DNA from: Microbulbifer sp. YPW16
GTDB lineage: Bacteria > Pseudomonadota > Gammaproteobacteria > Pseudomonadales > Cellvibrionaceae
Direction: 5' to 3'
Assembly (NCBI RefSeq): GCF_021290385.1
Contig: NZ_CP089928.1
Coordinates: 3,924,001 to 3,988,000 of the forward strand
DNA: 64,000 nucleotides
Shown piece by piece: positions 36,169 through 45,640 of this stretch (position 1 is the first letter of the stretch; each line of letters opens with the position of its first letter). Both the position numbers and the translations under genes were made by a program. Under the pieces are notes generated by a model, which did not search any database, had not been told where the DNA came from, and saw only the letters and a list, made by a program, of their open reading frames with translations.

Positions 36169-36729
36169 TCAGAGAGCATGGGGAATAGCCCGCGCGGGCA
36201 CTCCGCCCACGACCGCATTGGCGGCGATATCCCGGGTGACCACTGCCCCCGAGGCGATTACAGCATTATCACCGATGGTAACGCCCGGATTGATAATGGC
36301 CCCGGCCCCAATCCACACATTGTCGCCGATGGTAACCGGCGCGCCGTACTCCAGCCCGGTTGCACGTTCCACAGGATCCCTCGGGTGGGTGGCGGTGAGG
36401 ATACTGACCCTGGGGCCGCAAAGGCAATTTGCCCCGATGCGGACGCTGCAGACGTCCAGTATTACCAGCTCGAAGTTGGCAAAAAAGCCGTCGCCCAGGT
36501 GAATGTTGTAGCCATAGTCACACTGGAAAGACTGTTCGATCGTGCAGGCTTCGCCGCGGCTTCCCAGCAGCCGCGTCAACAGCTGGTTGCGCAGTACGTC
36601 GTGATGCGGTTCTGAATGGTTGTACTCCCAGCACAGCTGCCGGGCCAGAAGGCGCTCCTGCGCGAGTTCGGCATCGGAGGCCCGGTACAGCTCACCGCGG
36701 AGCATCTTTTCCTTTTCAGTAGTCGTCAT
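36169..36729 (-). CDS. maa: Maltose O-acetyltransferase-like protein
   Basis: Maa transfers acetyl from acetyl-CoA to maltose, glucose or related sugars. This 186 aa protein starts [17 protein letters not shown], the family's conserved N-terminal Mac domain. It then forms a left-handed beta helix of hexapeptide repeats ([33 protein letters not shown]) ending [10 protein letters not shown]. The catalytic histidine is expected in the TATHPRDP segment. The ATG at 36729 has an AGGGA site; the upstream ATG at 36762 is less likely. Its presence 2.5 kb from the amylase gene may reflect a shared role in maltose handling, but they are not one operon. Confidence 0.9.
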   Translation of the reverse strand: MTTTEKEKMLRGELYRASDAELAQERLLARQLCWEYNHSEPHHDVLRNQLLTRLLGSRGEACTIEQSFQCDYGYNIHLGDGFFANFELVILDVCSVRIGANCLCGPRVSILTATHPRDPVERATGLEYGAPVTIGDNVWIGAGAIINPGVTIGDNAVIASGAVVTRDIAANAVVGGVPARAIPHAL

Positions 36730-36885
36730 CGCATTCCCTGTATCTGCGTGCCAACCCGCCATCCGGGCAGCTCATCGCAGCGGCTGGCATGGCCATGTTA
36801 AATAGGGTACAACCGGGTATCAGTTTTTGAGCCCCGGGGCGTAGTTCAGCTTCCCAATTGCTATCGGACCCGCACAGGAGAAGGA

Positions 36886-38181
36886 ATGTACCGTAAAACC
36901 AACAACAGGAAATCCCTGATGGCCATCCTGGTGGGCGTCGGCAGTGCAATCCTGGCCCAGGCCTCGGTGGCGGTCACCTATATCAGTGCGGATCGCCTGA
37001 TCGATGTGGAGACAGGAAAGGTTATTGAATCGCCGTTGGTTACTGTCGATGGCAACCGAATCGTGTCAGTCGAGGCCGATGTCCCGGCCCCGGAGGGAGC
37101 ACTGGCGTTGGCTGGCATGACCCTGGTGCCGGGCCTGATGGATATGCATGTGCACCTGACAGGATCCTCGGACCAGCACGGTTACCGGCGCCTGGCAGTG
37201 ACATCCGAGCGTGCGGCGATTACCGGGGTGAAGAGCGCGCGCGCTTCGCTCAAGGCCGGATTTACCACCATGCGCAACCTGGGCGCGTCCGGATACGCGG
37301 ATATTGCGCTGCGCGATGCCATCAATGATGGCGATGTGCCCGGGCCGCGACTGTTTGTATCCGGCCCGGCCATCGGGATTACCGGGGGGCATTGTGACAA
37401 CAACCTGTTGACCCACGAGTACGAGGCCCGCGGGCAGGGCGTCGCCGACGGTCCCTGGGCCGTGCGGGCAAAGGTGCGTGAAAACTTCAAGTATGGCGCT
37501 GACCTGATCAAGATGTGCGCCACCGGTGGCGTCATGTCCAGGAACACCGAACCCGGCGTCCAGCAGCTGGCGGAAGAGGAGATGCGGGCGGCTGTGGTCG
37601 AGGCCCACCGGCGCGGTGCCATTGTCGCGGCCCATGCCCACGGCACCGAGGGTATCAAGGCGGCCATCCGTGCCGGTGTGGATTCCATCGAGCACGCCAG
37701 TTTCCTCGACCGCGAGGCAATCCGGCTGGCGAAGAAAAACGACACCGTCCTGTCGATGGACATTTATGTCACTGAGTACATTCTCTCGGAGGGTGAGAAG
37801 GCCGGAATCATGCCCGAGAGCCTGGAGAAAGAACGCAAAGTCGGTGGGCGCCAGCGGGAGAGCTTCCGTGCAGCGGTGGATGCCGGGGTGAAGATGGTGT
37901 TCGGGTCCGATGCTTCCATCTATCCCCATGGCCAGAATGCACGCCAGTTCTCGCGCATGGTGGAATTCGGCATGACACCGTTACAGGCACTGCAGGCGGC
38001 AACCATCAATTCCGCCAGGCTGCTGGGGCAGGATACCCGGCTGGGCAGTATTCGCGCGGGTAAGCTGGCAGATATCGTCGCGGTGCCGGGTAATCTGCTG
38101 GAGGACATCAGCGTGATGGAGCGGGTCAGTTTTGTAATGAAGGACGGACAGGTATTCAGGAACGATAATCGCGATTTCTGA
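36886..38181 (+). CDS. Exported amidohydrolase, prolidase-like
   Basis: A 431 aa metal-dependent amidohydrolase of the Xaa-Pro/Xaa-Arg dipeptidase-like branch. A signal peptide spans residues 1-29 (ILAQASVAV). The binuclear metal site is complete: His88 and His90 (MDMHVHLTG), Lys209 to be carboxylated (LIKMCATGG), His250, His270 and Asp342 (FGSDASIYPHG). The C-terminal GSIRAGKLADIVAVPGN is the beta-sandwich closing motif. Substrates are likely dipeptides or N-acyl amino acids. A strong AGGAGAAGG site precedes the ATG. The nearby aminopeptidase-like genes suggest exported peptide breakdown. Confidence 0.9.
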   Translation: MYRKTNNRKSLMAILVGVGSAILAQASVAVTYISADRLIDVETGKVIESPLVTVDGNRIVSVEADVPAPEGALALAGMTLVPGLMDMHVHLTGSSDQHGYRRLAVTSERAAITGVKSARASLKAGFTTMRNLGASGYADIALRDAINDGDVPGPRLFVSGPAIGITGGHCDNNLLTHEYEARGQGVADGPWAVRAKVRENFKYGADLIKMCATGGVMSRNTEPGVQQLAEEEMRAAVVEAHRRGAIVAAHAHGTEGIKAAIRAGVDSIEHASFLDREAIRLAKKNDTVLSMDIYVTEYILSEGEKAGIMPESLEKERKVGGRQRESFRAAVDAGVKMVFGSDASIYPHGQNARQFSRMVEFGMTPLQALQAATINSARLLGQDTRLGSIRAGKLADIVAVPGNLLEDISVMERVSFVMKDGQVFRNDNRDF

Positions 38182-38213
38182 CCTGTTATGCGAGGGCGAA
38201 CCCGGGCCCTGGT

Positions 38214-39545
38214 TCAGGTGCCATAGGGCCAGGTTTCAGGCGGCTCCCGCTCCTGCCAGCCCTCGGTCATATCCAGAGGCTCCAGTGCCGTCGTTTCATC
38301 GAGGTGTATCACTGCATCGAACTGGTGCTGCAAGCGGGTGCGGAAATAGTGGCTCTGGCGCTCGGTTTCGGGCCGGTAGATGACGCCGATGGCCCGTTCC
38401 AGTAACGGATGGCCGAGGGTATCCGGAGGCAGTGAAGCCATGTCGAGGTAAAACCGTTTCCGGTCGGCCCGGTGGAACAGTTCCTCGACACTCCCATCCA
38501 GTGCCGGTCGCACCCAGCGATGCTCCACCGGCTGGTCCCAGTCGGTGGCCGCTGTCACATGGCCGGTGTAGGTAGTGAACCCCAGCAGCAGCGCGTCGTC
38601 ACCCAGTTTCTCGCGAACCAGCTGGCCGACGTTTACCTCTTCGTGTAGCGCTGCGTCGGTTGCGCGGGCGTCGCCCAGGTGCGAATTGTGGGCCCAGACC
38701 GCAATCCGCGCCTGGCGATCGCGCTGCTGGCTGAGGTGCTGGCGCAGGTCCAGCAGGGTGTCCACCATATGCCGGTCACGCAGGTTCCAGGTGTTTACGC
38801 CGGAGAAGAACATGCCCCGGTAATAGGCCTCGGCATGGTGTACCACCCGCGCGTTGCGCTCGGCGTAAAAGAGCTCATCCTCCCCATACAGCCCGCTCCG
38901 CTGCAGCCACTGGCTATGCGCCTGCAGCATTTCCAGCAACTGCTCGACGGCCGCTTTCTGGCAGGATTCACTCAGCCCCATGGCCGCCTGGTAACCATAA
39001 CGCTGCGGATCTCCATGCCGGTCCAGGCAGGCATAGCGCTGTCGCGCTCGCTCTGCTGCGGAAGGGTCAACCTTTTCCAGGTAACCGATTACGGCGTCGG
39101 CAGAGCGATACATGCTGTACAGGTCCATGCCGTAGACACCCACCCGGTCTGCCGGGGCACGTGTACTGTTCCACTCACGCAGCCAGTGCACGAATGATTC
39201 CATCACGGTGTTGCGCCACATCCACAGCGGAAAACGCTCGAAGTCGCCGAGGGCGGCGCGGGCATTCGCGTCGCCATCCAGCCCCCGGACAAAGCGGTTG
39301 ATGCGGTAAACATCCGGCCAGTCACCCTCCAGCACAATTGCGTCGAGGCCCTGTTCCTCGACCAGGGACCGGGTGATCTCCGCGCGCATCGAGTAGAAGT
39401 CGTGGGTGCCATGGCTGGCCTCACCCAGCAGTATGACACTGCGATCGGCGGCCCTGCGCAGCAGAGGATCGAGATCGGTATCGTTGCCTGCCAGCGGCTC
39501 GGATACCCTGTTTACCTGCTCGAGTATATTCCCAGCATTGTTCAT
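38214..39545 (-). CDS. Erythromycin esterase family protein
   Basis: A 443 aa protein of the erythromycin esterase superfamily (EreA/EreB and many uncharacterised relatives). Visible landmarks are VILLGEASHGTHDFYSMRAEITRSL with the catalytic-site Glu and His, LEGDWPDVYRINRFVRG, VGVYGMDLYSM and ARIAVWAHNSHLGDARATD. EreA hydrolyses the macrolide lactone, but most chromosomal members of this family have no proven antibiotic activity, so resistance is not implied. The ATG at 39545 is the first within the domain; the longer open frame upstream is antisense to the enoyl-CoA hydratase gene. The ribosome-binding site is poor. Confidence 0.88.
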   Translation of the reverse strand: MNNAGNILEQVNRVSEPLAGNDTDLDPLLRRAADRSVILLGEASHGTHDFYSMRAEITRSLVEEQGLDAIVLEGDWPDVYRINRFVRGLDGDANARAALGDFERFPLWMWRNTVMESFVHWLREWNSTRAPADRVGVYGMDLYSMYRSADAVIGYLEKVDPSAAERARQRYACLDRHGDPQRYGYQAAMGLSESCQKAAVEQLLEMLQAHSQWLQRSGLYGEDELFYAERNARVVHHAEAYYRGMFFSGVNTWNLRDRHMVDTLLDLRQHLSQQRDRQARIAVWAHNSHLGDARATDAALHEEVNVGQLVREKLGDDALLLGFTTYTGHVTAATDWDQPVEHRWVRPALDGSVEELFHRADRKRFYLDMASLPPDTLGHPLLERAIGVIYRPETERQSHYFRTRLQHQFDAVIHLDETTALEPLDMTEGWQEREPPETWPYGT

Positions 39546-39701
39546 GGCTATGGTCGCGGCGCAACCGGGCCGCACTCTAAAAGGTTTGTTACCGGGGGAT
39601 TGTAGGCTCCCCCCCGCGGCGTCACAGCGCTGGTCTGGGACGTATATCCCGGCCTCCGGGCGGTATAAGATGGACCGGGAGTCAGTACTCGAGGAGGGAG
39701 C

Positions 39702-40502
39702 ATGAAGGGAGAAAAGTCCGCTGGAGCCCCGGTCAGCACCAGTGTCGATGGCGATATATTCATTATCACTATCTGTCGCCCGGAGAAGCGCAATGCGGTG
39801 GACAGGAAAACAGCCACCGCATTGCGCGACGCGTTTGTGCGTTTTGCCGCTGATGAGCGGCTGCGTGTCGCAGTACTGACCGGCAGTGGTGACAACTTCT
39901 GTTCCGGCGCGGATCTGTCGGCAATGGCCGACCCGGAAAGTCGCAATGAAATCGAGCCCGGGGGCACTGGCCCGGGCCCCATGGGACCCACGCGCATGCA
40001 GTTTGACAAGCCGGTGATCGCTGCGGTTCGCGGTTATGCGGTGGCTGGTGGCCTTGAACTGGCGTTGATGTGTGACCTGCGCGTGGTCGGGAGGTCCGCG
40101 ATTTTCGGGGTATTCTGTCGCCGCTGGGGCGTGCCCCTGATTGACGGTGGTACCGTGCGGCTGCCGCGAGTGGTCGGCCATGGCCGGGCCATGGATATGA
40201 TTCTCACCGGTCGCCCGGTCGGTGCCGACGAGGCACTGCAGGCGGGGCTGGCCAACCGGGTGGTCGAAGACGACCAGGTGCTGGTGACGGCACTGGAACT
40301 GGCCGGGGACATTGCGCGCTTTCCCCAGCGATGCCTGCGAGCGGACCGCGACTCCGCCTACCGGCAATGGGACCTGACACTGGAAGAGGCCCTGGCCAAT
40401 GAGGGACGTGGGGGGTATCCGGTGGTGTCCGAGGAGGCGATCAGCGGAGCAGGTCGGTTTACTGCGGGCGCGGGCCGGCACGGGGAGTTCGGCCAGGACT
40501 GA
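39702..40502 (+). CDS. Enoyl-CoA hydratase/isomerase family protein
   Basis: A 266 aa crotonase-fold protein. It has the oxyanion elements FCSGADLSAM and YAVAGGLELALMCDLRV, the latter with the first catalytic-type glutamate. The second catalytic glutamate position lies in RRWGVPLIDGGTVRLPRVVG and is not acidic in the usual place, as in a known subgroup with the RRxGVPLIDGGTVRLPR stretch, so classic hydratase activity is doubtful. The segment NEIEPGGTGPGPMGPTRMQ is an inserted loop. The ATG has an AGGAGGGAG site. It is divergent from the erythromycin-esterase gene. Confidence 0.85.
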   Translation: MKGEKSAGAPVSTSVDGDIFIITICRPEKRNAVDRKTATALRDAFVRFAADERLRVAVLTGSGDNFCSGADLSAMADPESRNEIEPGGTGPGPMGPTRMQFDKPVIAAVRGYAVAGGLELALMCDLRVVGRSAIFGVFCRRWGVPLIDGGTVRLPRVVGHGRAMDMILTGRPVGADEALQAGLANRVVEDDQVLVTALELAGDIARFPQRCLRADRDSAYRQWDLTLEEALANEGRGGYPVVSEEAISGAGRFTAGAGRHGEFGQD

Positions 40503-40563
40503 TCCGGATCCCCGCTCAAGCCGGGTGTCGCTCCTCTGCTTGCCCGACAGTCATTCCGGGGGT

Positions 40564-42354
40564 TCAGTCAAACAGCATCGACCATCCCGCTTGCAGTAAC
40601 AGGCTTGCCTTGCGCCAGCTCCAGCGGGGTGGATCGACACGCTCTCCGCCAATATAGGTGGCTGTGACCTGCACCCGATCCCACTGTTGCGGCGACACCT
40701 CCAGGAGGTTTTCCGACAGCACGGTAAAGTCTGCCAGCTTGCCCACCTCGATACTGCCCCGCGACTGCTCCTGGTGGATCTGCCAGGCCGCATTGATGGT
40801 CAGCGCACGAATTGCATCGTCTGCGCTGATACGCTCGCGTTTCCCGAAAATGTTTTTCTCCCCTCGACTCTCGCGCAGTACGGCAGTCCGCATGGCGCGG
40901 ATGGGCCCCAGCGGCGAGGAGGGGGAATCTGTATGGATGGTAAACCGGTGGCCTGCGCGCGCTGCGGAGCCGGCTGGCATAAACCGGTTCGCGCGCTCGG
41001 GGCCGACGATCAATTCTTGCAAGGTGTCGCCGTAGTAGTAAATATGGTCCATATAGAAGCTGGGGGTAACGCCGAGTTGTGCCGCCCGTTGCAGCTGCAC
41101 GGGAGTAATCAGGGCACCATGCTCGATCCGGTGGCGGTGGTCTTCCCGCGGAAATTGCCGTTGGGCTGCGTCCACTGCATCGAGGAACTGATCGATTGCC
41201 CGCTCGCCCTGGGCGTGTGCGGAGATCTGCCAGCCCTGCCGGTGGTAGCGTAGTACCAGGGCTTGCAGTTGTTCATTGTTAAAGGTCAGGTGCCCGCGAC
41301 TGCCGGCCTCGATTCCCAGCCGTTGCCGGGTAAATTCATTATCGAGATAGGGGGCGTCCACAGCCATGCCGCCGGCATAGGGTGAGCCGTCAATCCAGAG
41401 TTTGGGCCCACGCACCTCGAACGACAGGTTACCCGAACCGGGGGCGATGCCGGATTCATCCAGCTGGTCAAACAATGGGTAGGTGTAGGTCCGCACCGGG
41501 GCGCCGGGGTGGCTGGCGACAGACTTCAGGGCGCGGATATGCTCCGGGATTATCGGTTGCAGCCCCGGGGCGACAATGGTGGTGTAGCCGTGGGCCGCAT
41601 AAGTCTCCAGCTGGTTGGTCAGCAGGTAGAGGTAGGCGGGCAGGGGGTACCCGGGGGTGGAGCCGGTGAACTTTGCCATCGCGCCCACCTCCACTACCAA
41701 CCCGGTCAGCTCGCCATTCGCGTTGCGCTCGAAGTGGCCGCCGTCCGGGTCGGGACTGTTCCTGTCGATACCGGCTTCCGCGAAGGCGCGGCTGTTGGCA
41801 AAACCCGAATGTAATGTCTGGGCGATGATAAACAGCGGGTTATCCGGTGCCAGCAGGTCCAGTTCGGCCAGGGTTGGAGGCTCCAGGTCCCGCAGGAGTG
41901 CCGGGTCCCAGCCATAGGCCAGCACCCATTCGCCGGGGTCTTTCCCGGCAATGCGCCGCTTCAGCGTGTCCAGCACATCTTCGCGACTGCGATGGGTGAA
42001 GCCGGAGATATCGATGACTTCCCCCATCATGGCCGACAGGATCGGGTGGGTATGGATATCGATAAAACCGGGCATCAGCACCTGGCCATGGAGGTCGACC
42101 ATTTCTGTCCCCGGGCCGCGCATATCGAGCACCGCATTGTCTGTTCCCACCGCCAGGACCTTCCCATTCAGCACTGCCACGGCCTCGGCAAGGGGCTGGC
42201 GCGGGTCCATGGTGACAATGGAGCCACCGTGGAAGATCCGGTCAGCCGTGAGTGGGGTGGCGTTGGCGATGGAAGTAGCCAGGAAGCACAGGAATAACAG
42301 GATTCGTCCCTGCGTGGGTCGCGGGGTTGGAAGTTGCTTAAGGGCAGGCCCCAT
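40564..42354 (-). CDS. Exported amidohydrolase, YtcJ-like
   Basis: A 596 aa amidohydrolase-3 family protein with an N-terminal signal peptide (ILLFLCFLATSIANA). Metal-binding His residues lie in GFIDIHTHPIL. The family markers WVLAYGWDPALL, QISAHAQGERAIDQFLDAVDAA, HRIEHGALITPVQLQRAAQLGV, FTIHTDSPSSPLGP and the C-terminal GSIEVGKLADFTVLSENLLEVSP are all present. YtcJ-like enzymes are putative amidases or cyclic-imidate hydrolases of unknown substrate. The ATG at 42354 is preferred, directly ahead of the signal peptide. It is convergent with the enoyl-CoA hydratase gene. Confidence 0.9.
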   Translation of the reverse strand: MGPALKQLPTPRPTQGRILLFLCFLATSIANATPLTADRIFHGGSIVTMDPRQPLAEAVAVLNGKVLAVGTDNAVLDMRGPGTEMVDLHGQVLMPGFIDIHTHPILSAMMGEVIDISGFTHRSREDVLDTLKRRIAGKDPGEWVLAYGWDPALLRDLEPPTLAELDLLAPDNPLFIIAQTLHSGFANSRAFAEAGIDRNSPDPDGGHFERNANGELTGLVVEVGAMAKFTGSTPGYPLPAYLYLLTNQLETYAAHGYTTIVAPGLQPIIPEHIRALKSVASHPGAPVRTYTYPLFDQLDESGIAPGSGNLSFEVRGPKLWIDGSPYAGGMAVDAPYLDNEFTRQRLGIEAGSRGHLTFNNEQLQALVLRYHRQGWQISAHAQGERAIDQFLDAVDAAQRQFPREDHRHRIEHGALITPVQLQRAAQLGVTPSFYMDHIYYYGDTLQELIVGPERANRFMPAGSAARAGHRFTIHTDSPSSPLGPIRAMRTAVLRESRGEKNIFGKRERISADDAIRALTINAAWQIHQEQSRGSIEVGKLADFTVLSENLLEVSPQQWDRVQVTATYIGGERVDPPRWSWRKASLLLQAGWSMLFD

Positions 42355-42520
42355 TATTGTTATCCGCAAATCTATAGAAGGCTCAGCCGGTGAGTCTACC
42401 AACAAACCTGGTTGGGTCTACGCTTCAGAGAAAACATGGCCGATTTTCACCAGTGCGGTTTGCGCCTGGCTGTATTGAAGCCACTGCATGAGCCTCCGGG
42501 AGTAAACGCTCCCCGCAACA

Positions 42521-44014
42521 TCACTCCCGTAGCGTCTTTGGCCCGAGTTCCGGTAAAGGAATGACAATCCGGTCGCCCTGCGCAGGCTCTCCCGCCATAA
42601 AGCGGTTGATTGCAAGCTGGATCTGCTCGGAAGACATAAACAGGTTGTGACCGGCATTCTCGACGGTAATGGCGGTCAAGTTTTCCAGGCCAGATACTGC
42701 AGCGCGCTGTTCATTGATATCGGTGCGACCATCCAGGGTCCCGCTGAAAAGGAGTACAGGCACTTTGCTCCGGGGCGCCTGGCGAAATTCGTCTCCCAGG
42801 TCAAGCTCCGGGGCAAGCCCCTGCAAATGATAGGAAAAGTTCAGGTAGTCGTGCAGAAGGGAGTGTTTTGCTTCGCGGGCAACCACCCGGGAGCGGTCTT
42901 TGCCAATACCCGAGGCTATATCCATTGCAGTGGGCATGGCGTTCAGTGAGATTGGCTCGCCGGGATGGAGTATCGCGTCCGGGAAGTAACGGCGTGGCAC
43001 CGAGTCAAATGCCGGTTGCTCTCCCTGGTCCAGGGCGCGATAGAAATCGAGTAATCGTGCGGCGCTGCGGGGATCCGCGATAAAGCTTGAGGCGATCAGT
43101 TGCATATCCCGCCGTTCAAGCAGGTAATCCACTGTGGTGCCATTGTCTTTAGTGAGCTGCATTGGCACCGGGTTGAGGTCGAGCTTCCCATGAACCCGCT
43201 CTATCAGTCCCTTGATATCGGGGTAGGCGGCCCTGGCCCGAGGTTGTGAGTCTACAGCTGCCTGCAGTCTGTCGAGGTAACCAGCGGTACTGGAGGGGAG
43301 CTTGACAGTCTGGTCCAGTCCCTCGGCACTGGACAGGACAATACGTGCAATCCGGTTTTCCATTTCCCCCAGCGCAGCCAGGGCCAGGTGACTGCCGTAT
43401 GATGTGCCCCACAGCACAACCGCTTCCGCACCCAGATGCGCCCTGAGCGCATCGAGGTCGCGGGCACTTTCCCGGGTATTGTAACCGGCAAGGTCGATAC
43501 CCCTGTCCTGCCAGAACTTCATGCACTCGCGCACAGCCTCGCGGTACCTCTCGATATATTCACGGTCAGAGACTGCGCCGGAGGCGGGGTATCTTTGTCC
43601 GGAGTGGCATTCCGGCAGGATGCTGGACTGGCCTGTGCCACGCTGGTCCAGGGCGATGACGTCGCCAAACTGGCGCAGGGCCATAAACATCCCGAACCGG
43701 TAATTGACTGCCATGATGCCGGAGCCGCCGGGGCCACCTGCAAGGTAGATAATGGGTGGTCCCGAGCTTTCACCGGTTGCCGGAAAACGAACATAACGGA
43801 GGGGGATCATACGGCTGTCAGGCCGCTGGCGGTTCTCAGGTACCTTGATCTCCCCCCGGTACCCACTGGCGGTCTGCTTGCTCCAGGTCTCGAATACAAA
43901 GGCTTCTTCACTGGCAGTTGACACTGCGTGCGTTGAGTAGGTGCCGCAAAGCAGAGCTGCTGGAATTGATAATAACTTAAGCTTGAAGGTGAGGCGTTCT
44001 CTCAATCGAATCAT
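42521..44014 (-). CDS. Exported S33-type alpha/beta-hydrolase (proline iminopeptidase/TAP-like)
   Basis: A 497 aa exported serine hydrolase like tripeptidyl or prolyl aminopeptidases (TAP-like). A signal peptide covers about residues 1-30. The oxyanion motif IYLAGGPGGSG, the VIALDQRGTGQSS loop and the nucleophile elbow LWGTSYGSHLAL are clear. The C-terminus carries LLFSGTLDGRTDINEQRAAV (acid) and VENAGHNLFMS (His). The second of two ATGs, at 44014, is chosen because it sits about 7 nt after AAAGGGA; the first ATG at 44020 abuts that site. A Fur-like sequence overlaps the start. It probably releases N-terminal residues from peptides. Confidence 0.88.
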   Translation of the reverse strand: MIRLRERLTFKLKLLSIPAALLCGTYSTHAVSTASEEAFVFETWSKQTASGYRGEIKVPENRQRPDSRMIPLRYVRFPATGESSGPPIIYLAGGPGGSGIMAVNYRFGMFMALRQFGDVIALDQRGTGQSSILPECHSGQRYPASGAVSDREYIERYREAVRECMKFWQDRGIDLAGYNTRESARDLDALRAHLGAEAVVLWGTSYGSHLALAALGEMENRIARIVLSSAEGLDQTVKLPSSTAGYLDRLQAAVDSQPRARAAYPDIKGLIERVHGKLDLNPVPMQLTKDNGTTVDYLLERRDMQLIASSFIADPRSAARLLDFYRALDQGEQPAFDSVPRRYFPDAILHPGEPISLNAMPTAMDIASGIGKDRSRVVAREAKHSLLHDYLNFSYHLQGLAPELDLGDEFRQAPRSKVPVLLFSGTLDGRTDINEQRAAVSGLENLTAITVENAGHNLFMSSEQIQLAINRFMAGEPAQGDRIVIPLPELGPKTLRE

Positions 44015-44024
44015 TATCATTCCC
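44007..44024 (-). promoter_or_regulatory. Fur-like hexamer array at the S33 hydrolase start
   Basis: On the minus strand GGGAAT-GATAAT-GATTCG matches three GATAAT hexamers at 13 of 18 positions, with the middle one perfect. It overlaps the start codons of the S33 hydrolase. The match may come only from the codons for Met-Ile-Met-Ile-Arg, so an operator role is uncertain. Confidence 0.22.
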
Positions 44025-44214
44025 TTTCTTCAGGCCCTGCCGACCCGTTCCCTTGTGTAACACCCGGGTGTTCAGCCCCGGGCTGAAGTATTTCTCTACC
44101 GGTGCTAGAAGAGCCGGTCTTTGTAGCCAGATGAACCCGGTAAACAGGTACGCTTGCCCGGTAATATGGAATTGATTACTTTCCACATGGCCGCTGCGTT
44201 GTGCCGGCACACTT

Positions 44215-45348
44215 TTATGGCCGCCTGGAGTCCCCGTAAAGGTAGTCGGCCGCAGCCTTGCCCATCGCCGGGTAATCGTGCCCCACACCGGGAACCACTT
44301 CCAGTTGCCACTGCAGTTCCGTTCCCAACTCCCGGGCCCGCTCCTGTGCCTGGGCGAAAAAATATTTTCCGCGCGACAGGCGGTGGTCGCCCTGCCAGTT
44401 GACGTCGGGGGTGCGTACCAGGTGGCCTCGGGTTTCGTCGGCGTTGTCCAGTTCGCCGAGGAATACCACCAGCTCACGCTTGAATGCCTTTTTCAACCCG
44501 TCCCTGTCCAGCATGTCGCTGCCTGTGCCGAAGGGGAATGGCTTGTCGAAGCGGGGTACCGTGTACCAGCCGGAATTCCCGGCGAGGATGCGCCGTGCTT
44601 TGCTATCGCCGGCAAAGAGAGTATAGCGATGCAGGACCTGGCCACCGGCGGAGTGGCCGAACAGGTCGTATGTCGCCGTGGTCATGCCAAGTTCCGCGAC
44701 AGCGGTTTCAAATATCCGGTCGAAGTCGCTGAACAGCCAGGTTTCGGCCCGGCGATTGATGTCGTAACCGCTTACCCGGGTGCGCTCTTTATTGATGCGC
44801 ACGTTCTCGATCATGCCGGCAATATTGTAACTCCAGAACTCCGGGTAATATTTTTCGGAATAGTGGGGTGAGAGTACCAGCACGCCGTATTTCTCCGAGG
44901 GGTCAACCCAGGTATCCCGGTAGCGCCAGGCATTGCGGCCGGCACCGGGGAGCACAATCACCACCGGCGCATCCTTGCGGAGATTTTCGGGTCGGTGATA
45001 GAAAACTGCCAGCGGGTTACTGTCGGGGGTATTACTATCCACCAGGAAGCTGCCGGAGCCCTCCCGGATAGAGCCCTCCGCGGTATCCAGTCGCAGCGGC
45101 TTCTCCACCAGTTCCATACCACACACATGGCAGGAGCCTCGGGCCCTGACGGCACTGGCCTGGAACAGGTCCTGTTCATGATTGCACGGCGGGCAGATGT
45201 ACCGGGGAGGCTGGACCTGACCCGGTAGCGTTGCCGCCACCGAAGTCGCGGGTAGGCCGGCGGAGACGACCAGGTAAAGGGTGCAGGCGATACCGCCAAT
45301 AACAGCGCGTGAAATGGCCCGGAGGGAAATTCGGGGTGAGAGTGTCAT
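44215..45348 (-). CDS. Exported alpha/beta-hydrolase fused to a Cys-rich metal-ribbon domain
   Basis: A 377 aa exported protein. After a signal helix (residues ~15-39) comes a ribbon with Cys52, Cys55, Cys73 and Cys76 (YICPPCN, then CHVCGMELV). It closely resembles the heavy-metal-binding YTCPMHP...CPxCGMxL domain found on metal efflux proteins. An alpha/beta-hydrolase follows: IVLPGAGRNAW, the nucleophile elbow LFGHSAGGQ with Ser231, and GVGHDYPAMG with the likely catalytic histidine. The hydrolase part resembles PHB-depolymerase/feruloyl-esterase-like proteins. The combination is unusual; the ribbon could bind metal or only stabilise the fold. The ATG at 45348 starts the signal helix. Confidence 0.8.
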   Translation of the reverse strand: MTLSPRISLRAISRAVIGGIACTLYLVVSAGLPATSVAATLPGQVQPPRYICPPCNHEQDLFQASAVRARGSCHVCGMELVEKPLRLDTAEGSIREGSGSFLVDSNTPDSNPLAVFYHRPENLRKDAPVVIVLPGAGRNAWRYRDTWVDPSEKYGVLVLSPHYSEKYYPEFWSYNIAGMIENVRINKERTRVSGYDINRRAETWLFSDFDRIFETAVAELGMTTATYDLFGHSAGGQVLHRYTLFAGDSKARRILAGNSGWYTVPRFDKPFPFGTGSDMLDRDGLKKAFKRELVVFLGELDNADETRGHLVRTPDVNWQGDHRLSRGKYFFAQAQERARELGTELQWQLEVVPGVGHDYPAMGKAAADYLYGDSRRP

Positions 45349-45640
45349 TGTCTGTTCCAGTGGTGCTCTGCTCGAATGAAGAACGCAGTTATTGGCCGGT
45401 TGCGTTATGCCAGCAAGTGCCCCCTGATTCCCAGGTTGCTGGGACCAGTCTACCGCCGTGATGTGGTGGTTTATACCGCGCTGGATTACAGCGCCTTACA
45501 GGACGGCGAGGGCTGGAAATGTGGGCGGAAGAGAGGGACGCGTAGTTCGGGTGCCGAGCGAGGTTGCCAGGCAAGCGGCCGGGTTGCGCGAACTGGACAG
45601 CCCGGCTCTTGGTGCAGGGAAGTCATCCCCGGTGATGGGG

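Noticed and set aside
38214..39545. Macrolide resistance from the erythromycin-esterase-like gene
   Set aside because: Most chromosomal members lack proven macrolide activity; no resistance context is present.
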